From Bacteroidales bacterium (GTDB lineage Bacteria > Bacteroidota > Bacteroidia > Bacteroidales > UBA932): DNA of 64,000 bases. The notes below the pieces were generated by a model, which worked only from the letters and a program-made list of their open reading frames with translations, was not told where the DNA came from and made no database searches. Below, piece by piece: positions 1-9,291 of this stretch (its first letter is position 1; each line of letters starts with the position of its first letter). The stretch lies in contig JAFXFS010000004.1 of the NCBI GenBank assembly GCA_017513445.1, positions 56,098 to 120,097 on the forward strand. The letters run 5' to 3'. Both the position numbers and the translations under genes were made by a program.

Positions 1-2050
1 TCTCTGTAAAGTCCTCAATTTTATTGGCGATTTTACGTGCCTCTTTGAGGTCGTGAACACCCTTGCGAATACCGTTGATATAACTAGATATCTTCTTGAT
101 ATTGTGGATGTTATACTCTGTTAATTCGTTATAATCATCTGTGTTGAGTATCTCTTTCAATCCCTTGACATTCTCAATAAGAATATTCTGATACTTAATT
201 GCTGTTGGGATAATATGATTAACGCTCAAATCACTAAGGACTCTCGCTTCAATCTGCAACTTTTTAGTGAAAGTTTCATCAAGCACCTCTCTTCTTGCCT
301 TTAGCTCTCTTAAACTCATCACTCCAAGCTCCTCGAACATAGATACACTCTTAGGGTCCAGGTATGCAGTGTAAGATTCCGGAATATTATTGATTCCCTT
401 TAATCCTCTTCTAGCTGCCTCATCAAGCCACTCCTGACTATATCCATTACCCTCAAATCTGATATCCTTCGATTCAATGATGAACTCGCGAATTACCTTT
501 AGAATGGCACTATTTTTCTCTATACCTTCAGCAATATATTTATTGACTCTATCGCCGAAGATGTTGAGTTGCTGAGCTACAATACTATTAAGGATAAACA
601 TCGACGATGCCACATTTACAGAGGAACCAACAGCTCTGAACTCAAATCTATTACCGGTAAAGGCAAATGGAGAGGTTCTGTTTCTGTCTGTGTTATCTGG
701 ACGAATTTCAGGAATTTTGCCTACAATGTCCAACTTTGTATCTGATGAATCAGCAAAGTCAGAAGATCCAATCTGTTCAATATCATTTAGGACTTTGTCT
801 AATGTGCTGCCAATAAATATTGACATAACTGCCGGTGGTGCCTCATTTCCTCCAAGTCGGTAGTAGTTATTAAGGGAAGCAGTGCTGGCCATAAGCAGGT
901 AATGGTGCTCATATACTGCCTTCAGAACAGAGACAAAGAAGCTGAGGAACTGAAGGTTTGTTCCAGGCGTTTTGCCAGGAGAGAGCAGATTTTTACCCTT
1001 GTTTGTGACAATAGACCAGTTGCAATGTTTTCCTGAACCATTTACTCCCATAAATGGTTTTTCGTGGAAAATAACCTTAAGACTATGTCTGCGGGCTACC
1101 TTCTTCATAAGAATCATCAAGAGTTGATTGTGGTCAACAGCAAGATTGGCTTCGCAGAAGAGGGGAGCACACTCAAATTGATTGGGAGCTACCTCGTTAT
1201 GACGTGTTTTTAGTAAAATTCCAAGTTTATATGCTTCGGTTTCAAAATCCTTCATAAAGGCAGTAACCCTTGAAGGAATTGCTCCGAAATAGTGGTCTTC
1301 CAATTGCTGATCTTTGGCTGCAGTGTGGCCAATAAGTGTTCTGTTGCAGATTTGCAAATCAGGTCTTGCCCTTGAAAGTGATTGATCTACAATAAAATAC
1401 TCTTGTTCAATACCCAAATTCACTCCAACTCTGCAAACATCTTCATCAAACAATTTTGCAATCTTAGTGGCAGCTTTGTCAAGAGCAGCCAGAGATTTCA
1501 GGTGAGGAACCTTCATATCAAGTGCCTCTCCGGTATATGAAACGAAAACTGTAGGGATACATAGTGTCTGATCCAATATGAATGCAGGAGAAGATGGATC
1601 CCAGGCCGAGTATCCTCTTGCCTCAAATGTGCTACGCATACCTCCACTTGGGAAACTTGAGGCATCCGGTTCTTGTTGAACAAGCGCATCACCTTTAAAT
1701 TCCTCAAAAGGAATTCCATTTTTATCTATTGAAATAAAGGCCTCGTGTTTTTCAGCTGTAGAATCTGTAAGTGGCTGAAATAGGTGGGTGTAGTGCGTTG
1801 CACCCATATCCATAGCCCAATTTTTCATACCCTGTGCAACATCATTTGCCAAGGTCCTATCTATCTTCTCTCCCTCTTTAATAGCACTTTGTAGAGATTC
1901 AAAGGTCTCTTTTGAGAGATATTTTGACATCTTCTCATAATTAAAGACATTTACAGCGAAATATTCTGATGCTGCTCTATTCTCTACACTAAATCTTTGA
2001 GCAGTGTGTCTTGAAAACTCTTCAAGTGCGCTTGAACGAAAATTATTCAT
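1..2050 (-). CDS. glnN: Glutamine synthetase type III (GlnN), 3' end outside window
   Basis: Cytoplasmic enzyme that joins ammonia to glutamate using ATP, central to nitrogen assimilation. I read 683 residues from the ATG at 2048-2050 to the window edge. The family is usually about 700-730 residues, so only a short C-terminal piece is missing. Recognisable segments are GATHYTHLFQP near residue 83, NEVAPNQFECAP near 287, NGSGKHCNWS near 335 (ATP/glutamate site region) and NRFEFRAVGSS near 460. These are type III rather than type I features. The gene stands alone, divergent from the aminotransferase at 2178. A TAAATTTG box lies upstream on this strand (2079-2086). Identity is very secure; the end is simply not in the window. 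Confidence 0.96.
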   Translation of the reverse strand, partial: MNNFRSSALEEFSRHTAQRFSVENRAASEYFAVNVFNYEKMSKYLSKETFESLQSAIKEGEKIDRTLANDVAQGMKNWAMDMGATHYTHLFQPLTDSTAEKHEAFISIDKNGIPFEEFKGDALVQQEPDASSFPSGGMRSTFEARGYSAWDPSSPAFILDQTLCIPTVFVSYTGEALDMKVPHLKSLAALDKAATKIAKLFDEDVCRVGVNLGIEQEYFIVDQSLSRARPDLQICNRTLIGHTAAKDQQLEDHYFGAIPSRVTAFMKDFETEAYKLGILLKTRHNEVAPNQFECAPLFCEANLAVDHNQLLMILMKKVARRHSLKVIFHEKPFMGVNGSGKHCNWSIVTNKGKNLLSPGKTPGTNLQFLSFFVSVLKAVYEHHYLLMASTASLNNYYRLGGNEAPPAVMSIFIGSTLDKVLNDIEQIGSSDFADSSDTKLDIVGKIPEIRPDNTDRNRTSPFAFTGNRFEFRAVGSSVNVASSMFILNSIVAQQLNIFGDRVNKYIAEGIEKNSAILKVIREFIIESKDIRFEGNGYSQEWLDEAARRGLKGINNIPESYTAYLDPKSVSMFEELGVMSLRELKARREVLDETFTKKLQIEARVLSDLSVNHIIPTAIKYQNILIENVKGLKEILNTDDYNELTEYNIHNIKKISSYINGIRKGVHDLKEARKIANKIEDFTE

Positions 2051-2078
2051 ATTAATAATACCATAGTTCAAATATCTG

Positions 2079-2086
2079 CAAATTTA
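2079..2086 (-). promoter_or_regulatory. Bacteroidota -7 box upstream of glnN
   Basis: Read on the minus strand this is TAAATTTG, an exact match to the Bacteroidota -7 consensus TAnnTTTG, 29 bases before the glnN ATG. No clear TTTG element lies about 20 bases further upstream, so only half of the promoter is supported. Confidence 0.45.
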
Positions 2087-2136
2087 AGTATAATCCACTT
2101 TTTTCTACTATTTTTTTTAATTTTATCAATTAATAA

Positions 2137-2144
2137 TAACTTTG
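2137..2144 (+). promoter_or_regulatory. Bacteroidota -7 box upstream of aminotransferase
   Basis: TAACTTTG matches TAnnTTTG and ends 33 bases before the ATG at 2178. No good upstream TTTG element is visible. Confidence 0.45.
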
Positions 2145-2177
2145 GGGAAAATTTAAAATTTACTAATCAATCAAAAT

Positions 2178-3374
2178 ATGTTATCAATTTCTGAAAAGGC
2201 TCTAAAAATGCCCGCTTCACCAATTAGAAAATTGGTGCCATTTGCTGATGCTGCCAAAAAACGTGGCACAAAAGTTTACCACTTAAATATTGGACAGCCA
2301 GACATTGAGTCTCCAAAAGAGGCTTTGGATGCAATTAAAAACAACACCTTGAAACTAGTGGAATATCCTCACTCTGCAGGTATCCTATCATTCAGACAAG
2401 GTTTGGCAAAGTATTACCAAAATATTGGTATCGATGTAACTGAAAATGAAATCAATATCACAAATGGTGGTAGTGAAGCTCTTCAAATTGCAATTGCAGT
2501 GACTTGTAATCCAGATGAAGAGATTTTGGTAATGGAGCCGTTCTACACAAATTACAACACATTTGCTTTACAAAATGATGTAATTTTGAAACCTATCTCA
2601 ACAGATATTAAAAATGGTTTTGCACTTCCTCCAATGGAAGAATTAGAGAAACATATTACCCCTAAAACTAAAGGTATTCTTATTTGTAACCCTGGTAACC
2701 CAACAGGTTGTCTATACAGCAAAGAGTCAATCCAAAAATTGGGTGAAATTGCAAAGAAATATCAATTGTATATCTACTCTGATGAGGTTTACAGAGAGTT
2801 CTGCTATACAGATGAACCACACTACTCTTGTATGCATATTAAAGGTATTGAAGATAATGTTATTCTAATTGATTCAGTATCAAAGAGATATAGTCTTTGT
2901 GGTGTTCGTGTAGGTGCAATTGTCTCAAAGAATAAAGATGTTATGGCATCTGTATTGCGTTTTGCTCAGGCTCGTCTTTGTTCACCTGCTCTTGGTCAAA
3001 TCGCTTCAGAGGGTGCATTGGATGCTCCTCAATCATACTTTGATGCAGTTAAAGCTGAGTATATCAAACGTAGAGATATCGTTGTAGATGCATTAAATTC
3101 AATGGAAGGTGTCTTCTGTCCTCGTCCAATGGGTGCTTTCTATGCAGTTGCTTCTCTTCCAATCGATGATAGCGAGAAATTTGCACAATGGCTTCTTGAA
3201 GAGTTCCAATATGAGGGACAAACAGTAATGGTAGCTCCATTAGGAGGTTTCTATGCTACTCCAGGTTGTGGTAAAAACGAAGTTCGTCTTGCATATGTTC
3301 TTAAAGAGGAGGATCTTCGTGCTGCTATGAAGTGTCTTGAAGTTGCTTTGAAAGAGTATCCTGGCAGAGTATAA
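2178..3374 (+). CDS. Class I/II PLP-dependent aminotransferase (aspartate aminotransferase-like)
   Basis: A 398-residue fold-type I aminotransferase that moves an amino group between an amino acid and a 2-oxo acid in the cytoplasm. Visible motifs are NIGQPD at 37-42, NPGNPTG at 171-177, SDEVY at 201-205 and the PLP lysine in SVSKRYS (K236). A carboxylate-binding arginine is likely in the NEVRLAYV segment near 375. Length is normal for the AspC-like family. It stands alone between divergent glnN and the convergent PUR protein, ending at a bidirectional terminator. Aspartate is the usual guess for substrate, but sequence alone does not settle this within the family. Confidence 0.9.
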   Translation: MLSISEKALKMPASPIRKLVPFADAAKKRGTKVYHLNIGQPDIESPKEALDAIKNNTLKLVEYPHSAGILSFRQGLAKYYQNIGIDVTENEINITNGGSEALQIAIAVTCNPDEEILVMEPFYTNYNTFALQNDVILKPISTDIKNGFALPPMEELEKHITPKTKGILICNPGNPTGCLYSKESIQKLGEIAKKYQLYIYSDEVYREFCYTDEPHYSCMHIKGIEDNVILIDSVSKRYSLCGVRVGAIVSKNKDVMASVLRFAQARLCSPALGQIASEGALDAPQSYFDAVKAEYIKRRDIVVDALNSMEGVFCPRPMGAFYAVASLPIDDSEKFAQWLLEEFQYEGQTVMVAPLGGFYATPGCGKNEVRLAYVLKEEDLRAAMKCLEVALKEYPGRV

Positions 3375-3396
3375 TTCTGCGATAGATATAAAAAAT

Positions 3397-3430
3397 GGGG
3401 ACGATGAAAAAAATCGCCCCCTTATTTTTT
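3397..3430. terminator. Bidirectional intrinsic terminator
   Basis: Stem GGGGaCGAT (3397-3405) pairs with ATCGCCCC (3413-3420), with one bulged A. The plus side is followed by CTTATTTTTT and the minus side by ATTTTTTAT, so it can serve both convergent genes (aminotransferase and the PUR protein). Confidence 0.75.
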
Positions 3431-3456
3431 AATCTTATTGAACTTATTGATGATTA

Positions 3457-3837
3457 TTATAATTCATCAAAATCTACATCTGAGAATGATTTATCAAATC
3501 CTTCATCATATTTTTTCTCGATTTTAATACTTTCCGAACGGGTTGGAGTTTCAGAAAAAGGACAGCGTTCTCGGATAAATCTTATCACCTCTTCAAGACC
3601 ATCAGTAAATTTATCAAAATCCTCCTTGTACAAAAAGATTTTGTGCTTGTCGTAGGCATAACTGCCATCTCTCTCAACTCTGCGTTTACTTTCGGTTATA
3701 GTAAGATAATAATCATTGCCTTTTGTGGCCTTTACATCAAAGAAATATGTTCTCTTACCAGCTCTGATTGGTTTTGAAAAAACATCATCACCACCCTTTT
3801 CGTGAGCACTATTGTTATCGTAATCTTCGAAATACAT
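3457..3837 (-). CDS. PUR family DNA/RNA-binding protein (DUF3276)
   Basis: A 126-residue protein of the Bacteroidota DUF3276 family, the bacterial PUR-alpha-like single-stranded nucleic-acid-binding fold. The core from about residue 20 to 95 (FSKPIRAGKRTYFFDVK, then YYLTITESKR, then KIFLYKEDFDKF) is the conserved PUR repeat. The tail is acidic (DVDFDEL). The start ATG at 3835-3837 follows a TATCTTTG box at 3864-3871. Target nucleic acid and role in these bacteria are not known from sequence. Confidence 0.85.
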   Translation of the reverse strand: MYFEDYDNNSAHEKGGDDVFSKPIRAGKRTYFFDVKATKGNDYYLTITESKRRVERDGSYAYDKHKIFLYKEDFDKFTDGLEEVIRFIRERCPFSETPTRSESIKIEKKYDEGFDKSFSDVDFDEL

Positions 3838-3863
3838 ATTGATAAATTTTAAATTTTTCTATA

Positions 3864-3900
3864 CAAAGATATAATTTTTTTCTCTTAAAGTTTATATTTG
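3864..3900. promoter_or_regulatory. Divergent -7 boxes for the PUR gene and nusB
   Basis: On the minus strand TATCTTTG (3864-3871) faces the PUR gene; on the plus strand TATATTTG (3893-3900) faces nusB. Both match TAnnTTTG and sit 24-26 bases from their start codons. Upstream -33 elements are not obvious for either. Confidence 0.5.
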
Positions 3901-3924
3901 CAAAATATTTAATGAACAAATATA

Positions 3925-4866
3925 ATGTTAAATAGAAGAATTATTAGAATTAAAGTCTTTAAAGTTCTTTTTTCTGCAGTTAATTCAGGGGTTGAATCCC
4001 TTTCATCTTCGCAGAAAGAGCTGCTTCTTTCTTGTGAAAGGAGTAAAGATCTATACTATTTCCTATTAAATAGTACACTATCTCTTAGAGATTTTGCATT
4101 AAACAAAATTGAGATCGCAAAAAAGAAACACAATCCAACTGCAGAGGATCTTAATCCAAATCTGAAATTTGTAAACAACAGATTCTTTGAGACTCTCAGA
4201 AACAACAAAGAGTTTATCTCTTATTGTGAAAAGCGTGGTCTTCTTTGGGGAGAGTATGATGTCTTTATCAAAAAACTCTACACTTCAATCATCTCTAAAG
4301 ATTATTATAAAAACTATATGGCATCTACTGAGGATTCAAAATCAGAAGATTATAAGTTTGTAATGAATATATTCCTTGAAGAGTTTGAAGATAATGAGAT
4401 GCTTGAAAATATTCTTGAAGATATTTCAGTGTATTGGTGTGATGATGTTGAGTATGTGCTAAATGTGATATTGAAAAATATTGAAGCTGGTATTAAATCA
4501 GATACTCTTGCATTTCCGGATGTCTTCCTTAAGGATGATGACAGAGAGTTTGCTGTCAGATTACTCGATAAAACGCTTATAAATTACGCCAAGTATAGTA
4601 ACGAAATTTCCGAAAGTGTATCCAATTGGGATAGTGATCGTATAGTATCAACAGATTTGGCACTGATTGTGTTAGGCCTTTCGGAAGCTATTCATTTCCC
4701 TGAGATTCCAATTAAAGTTACAATAAATGAGTATGTTGAGATTTCTAAGTTTTATAGTACTCAAAATAGTCGTATCTTTGTAAATGGTCTTCTCGACAGA
4801 CTCATTCAGGCAAAAGTTGCTTCAAATGAGGTTGTTAAAACTGGAAGAGGACTGCTAACTAATTGA
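3925..4866 (+). CDS. nusB: Transcription antitermination protein NusB (long Bacteroidota form)
   Basis: RNA-binding factor that acts with NusE/S10 in rRNA antitermination. The protein has 313 residues, about twice the E. coli length. The classical NusB helical domain is at the C-terminus (roughly 200-305), with STDLALIVLGLSEAIHF, KVTINEYVEISKFYST and FVNGLLDRL. The N-terminal 190 residues begin with LNRRIIRIKVFKVLFS, itself NusB-like, followed by a divergent helical region. It heads the run nusB-yajC-ybbR-coaE, a neighbourhood familiar in Bacteroidota. The ATG at 3925 is favoured by the TATATTTG box 24 bases upstream. Confidence 0.92.
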   Translation: MLNRRIIRIKVFKVLFSAVNSGVESLSSSQKELLLSCERSKDLYYFLLNSTLSLRDFALNKIEIAKKKHNPTAEDLNPNLKFVNNRFFETLRNNKEFISYCEKRGLLWGEYDVFIKKLYTSIISKDYYKNYMASTEDSKSEDYKFVMNIFLEEFEDNEMLENILEDISVYWCDDVEYVLNVILKNIEAGIKSDTLAFPDVFLKDDDREFAVRLLDKTLINYAKYSNEISESVSNWDSDRIVSTDLALIVLGLSEAIHFPEIPIKVTINEYVEISKFYSTQNSRIFVNGLLDRLIQAKVASNEVVKTGRGLLTN

Positions 4867-4895
4867 TATATAGTAAATTATTAATTTTTATAACT

Positions 4896-5216
4896 ATGAA
4901 TTTTTTAACACTATTACAAGCACAAACTGCTTCAACTGCACAATCTGGTGGTTCTTCTTGGAGCTTCCTTTTGATGATGGTACTAATTTTTGTCATTATG
5001 TGGCTATTTATGATCCGTCCTCAACAAAAGAAACAAAAAGAGTTGAACAAATGGAGAGATTCTCTTAAGAAGGGTGACAAAGTTGTTACTATTGGTGGTA
5101 TCTACGGTACAGTTGATGAGGTTAAAGATAATACTGCTTTAGTTATCGTTGACCAAAATGTAAAAATCAGAGTAGAAAAATCTGCTTTGCAAAAAGATTT
5201 TACTGCTCAACAATAG
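4896..5216 (+). CDS. yajC: Preprotein translocase subunit YajC
   Basis: Small inner-membrane accessory of the SecDF/SecYEG translocon, 106 residues. One strongly hydrophobic helix at about residues 22-41 (FLLMMVLIFVIMWLFMIRP) is followed by the cytoplasmic YajC signature RPQQKKQKE and a GDKVVTIGGIYGTV segment. I chose the ATG at 4896; an upstream in-frame TTG at 4863 would overlap nusB and adds a meaningless extension. It is 29 bases after nusB and 1 base before the YbbR-like gene, so it is probably co-transcribed with both. Confidence 0.93.
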   Translation: MNFLTLLQAQTASTAQSGGSSWSFLLMMVLIFVIMWLFMIRPQQKKQKELNKWRDSLKKGDKVVTIGGIYGTVDEVKDNTALVIVDQNVKIRVEKSALQKDFTAQQ

Positions 5217-5217
5217 T

Positions 5218-6174
5218 ATGAGTGAGGAGAAACTCAATAAGAAATTTTTGACCAAGGGGAGAGTATCATTCGTGTTATCTCTCCTTTTGGCTCTTTCTGT
5301 ATGGTTTCTTCACAATATGTCTCAAAGTTATAGTGCCAATCTGAATTATAATGTCAGAATCAATACAACTATTCAGGGGCACGACATCTCTGCTTTGTCA
5401 GAGAATAAAATTGTTGCAAAGTCTTATGCAACAGGTTTTTATATTTTAAAGCAGCGCAGAAAGTCTGAAAACGGTGAGTTGCTTATAAATCTCAACTCAA
5501 AATATCTCCATAAAAAGGAGCAGGGAGTCTATGCTCTGGCAACCTCAGACCTTGAGTATGTAATATCTCAGTCAGATATGGATGATTATGGCATAAGGGA
5601 TATTTTATCTGATACATTAATCTTTAATATCAATATCCCTTCTCATAAACGTGTGCCTATCATACTCAACTCCACACTTACATTCAAAAGCCAGTATATG
5701 CTTAGTAGTGAGATATCTACAAATCCTGACTCAATTATAGTTTATGGTGATGATAGATATCTTCAGGAGATTAACTCAGTCTCAACACGCCATTTCAAAC
5801 ACAATTCTCTCTCAGAGGGAGTAGTGGGTAGTGTAAAACTTGTAGAGATTCCGAATGTGAGATTTTCGCAAGATGAGATATATTATGATATAGAGGTGGA
5901 GCGATATGTTGAAAGAAGCAGAGAGATTACCATAGATGTAATTAATCTTCCTGCAGGAAAGGAACTTCACGTTCTCCCATCAATCGCATCACTTACCTAT
6001 AGAATTCCATTTGATAGGAAAATAAGTGACAATGATTTACAACTCTTTGTAGATTACCAGGACTTTATTCTATCCTCAAATAAACAGGTTCTGGTACAAT
6101 TGAGAGACCTATCATCTGCAATAATTAGTTTCGACATCTACCCTAAGGTTGTAGAGTGCATTTTAATTGATTAA
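5218..6174 (+). CDS. YbbR-like domain protein (membrane-anchored)
   Basis: 318 residues with a short cytoplasmic N-terminus, a transmembrane helix at about 15-32 (VSFVLSLLLALSVWFLH) and then beta-rich YbbR-type repeats outside the membrane. The segment RVPIILNSTLTFKSQYMLSS followed by PDSIIVYG is the family hallmark. In Firmicutes, YbbR (CdaR) proteins regulate diadenylate cyclase; whether that holds here cannot be told, since no cyclase gene is adjacent. The gene lies tightly between yajC and coaE, an arrangement seen in many Bacteroidota. Confidence 0.85.
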   Translation: MSEEKLNKKFLTKGRVSFVLSLLLALSVWFLHNMSQSYSANLNYNVRINTTIQGHDISALSENKIVAKSYATGFYILKQRRKSENGELLINLNSKYLHKKEQGVYALATSDLEYVISQSDMDDYGIRDILSDTLIFNINIPSHKRVPIILNSTLTFKSQYMLSSEISTNPDSIIVYGDDRYLQEINSVSTRHFKHNSLSEGVVGSVKLVEIPNVRFSQDEIYYDIEVERYVERSREITIDVINLPAGKELHVLPSIASLTYRIPFDRKISDNDLQLFVDYQDFILSSNKQVLVQLRDLSSAIISFDIYPKVVECILID

Positions 6175-6183
6175 TTCCCTACT

Positions 6184-6774
6184 ATGAAAGTTTTAGCAGT
6201 AACAGGCTCCATAGGGAGTGGAAAGTCTTATATCGTCAAGATTTTCAATGAGTTAGGGATTCCCTCCTATGATTCAGATAGTCGCACTAAACTTCTTTAC
6301 GATAAGGATAGGGAGTTAATGGACTCTTTAATATCTCTTTTAGGGGATGATATAGTAGAGAATGGTATTTTGAGAAGGGATATATTTGCACAGAGGATTT
6401 TTTCTGATAAGAGTCTTCTGAGCAGAGTAGAATCTCTTGTACACCCTGCGGTATTGCGTGACTTTAGCTCTTGGTGTAGCGGCCAGGAGGGTAAAGCTCC
6501 ATTTGTAATCATAGAGTCTGCTATTATTTTAAGACTTCCAATTTTTAATGAGATAATTAGCGCCTCACTTTTGGTTTCAGCTCCACTTGAATTGAAAATC
6601 GATAGAGTTATCCAACGGGATAATATAACAAGGGAGGAGGTTTTAGCTCGTTTAAGTAATCAGTGTGATGATTCAGATAGTGCAGAAAAGGTAGATTTTA
6701 CTATTTTTGCGAACGAAAAGAGGCCACTTTTGCCTCAAATTTTAGATATTTATAATAAAGTTATAGAATTATAA
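6184..6774 (+). CDS. coaE: Dephospho-CoA kinase CoaE
   Basis: Catalyses the last step of coenzyme A synthesis, ATP-dependent 3'-phosphorylation of dephospho-CoA. The 196 residues match the family length. The Walker A motif GSIGSGKS is at 8-15, followed by the CoaE-specific YDSDSRTK near 29 and the lid/arginine region [12 protein letters not shown] near 140. The stop codon shares one base with the start of the next gene (TAATG), so translation is likely coupled. Confidence 0.95.
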   Translation: MKVLAVTGSIGSGKSYIVKIFNELGIPSYDSDSRTKLLYDKDRELMDSLISLLGDDIVENGILRRDIFAQRIFSDKSLLSRVESLVHPAVLRDFSSWCSGQEGKAPFVIIESAIILRLPIFNEIISASLLVSAPLELKIDRVIQRDNITREEVLARLSNQCDDSDSAEKVDFTIFANEKRPLLPQILDIYNKVIEL

Positions 6775-7496
6775 TGGGAATAGGTAGTTGGATAGCCGGA
6801 ATTTTAGGATGGGCAATGTTCGGTCCAATTGGAGCATTAATTGGATTTGCTCTCGGCTCACTTATCTCTTCAACCAGAAGTATAGAGGATAGTAACGACA
6901 ACCGTTCAAGGAGCTCTCGAAACAGTTTCCTTGTCAGTTTGCTCGTGCTATCAACAGCAGTTATCAAGGCCGATGGTAAATTCCTTAAGTCAGAACTTGA
7001 ATATGTAAAGAGTTTTATTCTGAGAAATTTTGGCCAACAAGCTGTAAATGAGTCACTTAAAATCATTCAAGAACTATATAAAAAGGATATAAATGTATAT
7101 GAGGTAGGGGCACAAATCAGTGCAAATATGAACTACTCTCAAAGACTTCAACTCTTCCACTATCTTGTTGAATTGGCTCGTGCAGATGGTCACGTTTGTC
7201 AGGCAGAATTGGATGTTTTGAGAAGCATTGCATCTGCTCTTAGAATCAACAACGCTGACTTTACCTCTATTACATCAATGTTCTCTTCAGATATAGAATC
7301 GGCATATAAGATTCTAGAGATTGATAAGAGTGCTACCGATCAAGAGGTTAAGAGTGCTTACAAGCGTATGGCAATGAAGCACCATCCCGACAAAGTTGCA
7401 ACTTTAGGCCCAGATGTGCAGAAGGCAGCTGAAGAGAAATTTAAGAAAATTCAAAAAGCCTACGAGGATATTAAAAAAGAGAGAAATATTAGTTAA
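6774..7496 (+). CDS. DjlA-like co-chaperone: TerB-like domain plus J domain
   Basis: 240 residues. The N-terminal 32 are hydrophobic and glycine-rich ([17 protein letters not shown]), resembling a membrane-inserting glycine zipper. A TerB-like helical domain spans about 50-165 (two halves, with KADGK near 65 and RADGHV near 136). A C-terminal J domain (about 172-238) carries HPD at 204-206. This is the DjlA layout: an inner-membrane J protein that recruits DnaK. It overlaps coaE by one base, so it is likely in the same transcript. No client can be inferred. Confidence 0.85.
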   Translation: MGIGSWIAGILGWAMFGPIGALIGFALGSLISSTRSIEDSNDNRSRSSRNSFLVSLLVLSTAVIKADGKFLKSELEYVKSFILRNFGQQAVNESLKIIQELYKKDINVYEVGAQISANMNYSQRLQLFHYLVELARADGHVCQAELDVLRSIASALRINNADFTSITSMFSSDIESAYKILEIDKSATDQEVKSAYKRMAMKHHPDKVATLGPDVQKAAEEKFKKIQKAYEDIKKERNIS

Positions 7497-7517
7497 TTTA
7501 TTAAACATCAGATTATT

Positions 7518-7955
7518 ATGAAAACAGATTTGAAAAAAATATTATCAATTTCAGGTGAGAAAGGACTATTTGTACATTTGGCTCAAGGAAAATCTGGAAT
7601 TATTGTAGAATCATTGGAAACAAAAGCTAGAAAATCTTTTGGAATCAGCTCTAAAATCACATCTTTGGCTGATATTTCAATCTATACTGACGAAGAGGAT
7701 GTAGCTCTTCAACAAGTTTTTGAGAAGATGGCAGCTCAACTTAATGGAGAAGCTGCTCCAAATCAAAAATCAGATCCAAAGGTTCTTAAAGCATTCTTTG
7801 ATAAGGCGCTTCCAACATACGATAGAGATAGATTCTATACATCTCATATGAAAAAGGTTGTAGAGTGGTACAATATCCTTAGAGAGTATGCATCTTTGGA
7901 TTTTGTCGATGAAGAGAGCGAAGAGCTAAATCAAGAGGAGAATACTCAAGAGTAA
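7518..7955 (+). CDS. DUF5606 domain protein, function unknown
   Basis: 145-residue soluble protein of a family restricted to Bacteroidota. The N-terminal half, beginning TDLKKILSISGEKGLF and continuing through ISIYTDEEDVALQQVF, is the conserved domain. A second conserved patch, FFDKALPTYDRDRFYTSHMKK, follows near 95-115, and the C-terminus is acidic. It sits 21 bases after the djlA-like gene and 5 bases before rimO, in the same run. I know of no assigned function. Confidence 0.8.
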   Translation: MKTDLKKILSISGEKGLFVHLAQGKSGIIVESLETKARKSFGISSKITSLADISIYTDEEDVALQQVFEKMAAQLNGEAAPNQKSDPKVLKAFFDKALPTYDRDRFYTSHMKKVVEWYNILREYASLDFVDEESEELNQEENTQE

Positions 7956-7960
7956 TTAAT

Positions 7961-9289
7961 ATGAAAAATGTAAGACTCATTACTTTAGGATGCTCTAAGA
8001 ATCGTGTTGATTCCGAACACCTTTTACGTCAAATTGCGTCTGCTTCAGATAGATATTCGATATCATTTGAAGATGGTGATTTGACCAAAGGTGATGTGGA
8101 TATTGTAATTCTTAACACCTGTGGATTTATTGGTGATGCTAAAGAGGAGTCTATTGCTGCAATTTTTGCAGCTGTTGATGCAAAGAGTAGGGGATACATA
8201 GAGAAGGTTTTTGTATTTGGCTGTCTATCAGAGAGATATCGCGATGAGTTGATTGATATGATACCAGAAGTTGATTGCTTTTATGGCGTAATGGATCATC
8301 CATCACTTCTTGATGCCTTAGGTTTAAAATATGATAATTTGCTATCGACTTCACGTGTTATAACCACCCCTAATCACTATGCATATCTGAAAATTTCAGA
8401 AGGATGTGATCGCTCCTGCTCATATTGTGCAATACCACTTATTCGCGGTCCACATATCTCTGTGCCGGTAGAAGATATAATTAGAGAGGCAACATTACTT
8501 GCAGCATCTGGAGTTAAGGAGTTGATTGTTATTGCTCAGGATACCACTTATTACGGCCTTGACCTCTATAAAAAGAGAAAATTGGCATATCTTCTTGAAC
8601 AACTTTCATTAATACCAGGAATTGAGTGGATTCGTATTCACTACTCATATCCAACTGCTTTTCCTGAGGATGTACTCCATTTAATGGCAGATAATCCAAA
8701 GATTTGTAATTATATTGATATACCACTTCAACACTCATCTACCAAGGTTCTTCAAATGATGAGAAGAGCAATCGATGGTGAGACAACAAGGGCATTGATT
8801 GATAAATTCAGAACAATTGTTCCCGATGTAGTTTTAAGAACAACTATGATAGTCGGCCATCCAGGTGAGGGTAAGAGAGATTTTCAGGATCTTTTGAACT
8901 TTGTTAAGGAGTATAAATTTGAGCGTTTAGGTGCTTTTACCTACTCGGAGGAGGAGGGAACATATGGTGCACTGAACTATAAAAATAGAATTCCAAAACG
9001 TGTCAAAGAGGAGAGATATGCTCAACTGATGGAGGTACAATCAGAGATATCACTTGCTTATAATCAGTCAAGAGTTGGAAAAACACTCCCTGTGCTTGTT
9101 GACTCATTAAGTGACGGAGTTCTTGTTGCAAGAAGTCAATATGAGTCGCCAGAGGTTGATGGAGAGATTTTAATTGGATTGGAAAATCTATCATCAGATA
9201 TAAATCCCGCGAAGTTGGTGGGAAAATTTTGTAATGTAACTATAACCGGAGCAAACGAGTACGACTTGATTGCTCGCTTAAATCAATAA
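7961..9289 (+). CDS. rimO: Ribosomal protein S12 methylthiotransferase RimO
   Basis: Radical-SAM enzyme that methylthiolates the conserved aspartate of ribosomal protein S12. 442 residues in three domains: an N-terminal UPF0004 domain with cluster cysteines C11, C54 and C88; a radical-SAM core with C149, C153 and C156 in EGCDRSCSYC; and a C-terminal TRAM domain from about 370. The start LITLGCSKNRVDSE and the text PLIRGPHISVP are RimO rather than MiaB or MtaB signatures. The other methylthiotransferase in this window (32714-33985) is the MtaB type. Confidence 0.95.
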   Translation: MKNVRLITLGCSKNRVDSEHLLRQIASASDRYSISFEDGDLTKGDVDIVILNTCGFIGDAKEESIAAIFAAVDAKSRGYIEKVFVFGCLSERYRDELIDMIPEVDCFYGVMDHPSLLDALGLKYDNLLSTSRVITTPNHYAYLKISEGCDRSCSYCAIPLIRGPHISVPVEDIIREATLLAASGVKELIVIAQDTTYYGLDLYKKRKLAYLLEQLSLIPGIEWIRIHYSYPTAFPEDVLHLMADNPKICNYIDIPLQHSSTKVLQMMRRAIDGETTRALIDKFRTIVPDVVLRTTMIVGHPGEGKRDFQDLLNFVKEYKFERLGAFTYSEEEGTYGALNYKNRIPKRVKEERYAQLMEVQSEISLAYNQSRVGKTLPVLVDSLSDGVLVARSQYESPEVDGEILIGLENLSSDINPAKLVGKFCNVTITGANEYDLIARLNQ

Positions 9290-9291
9290 AT

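Noticed and set aside
3395..3655. 86-codon open frame on the plus strand after the aminotransferase
   Set aside because: Begins inside the bidirectional terminator and runs antisense to the well-supported PUR gene.
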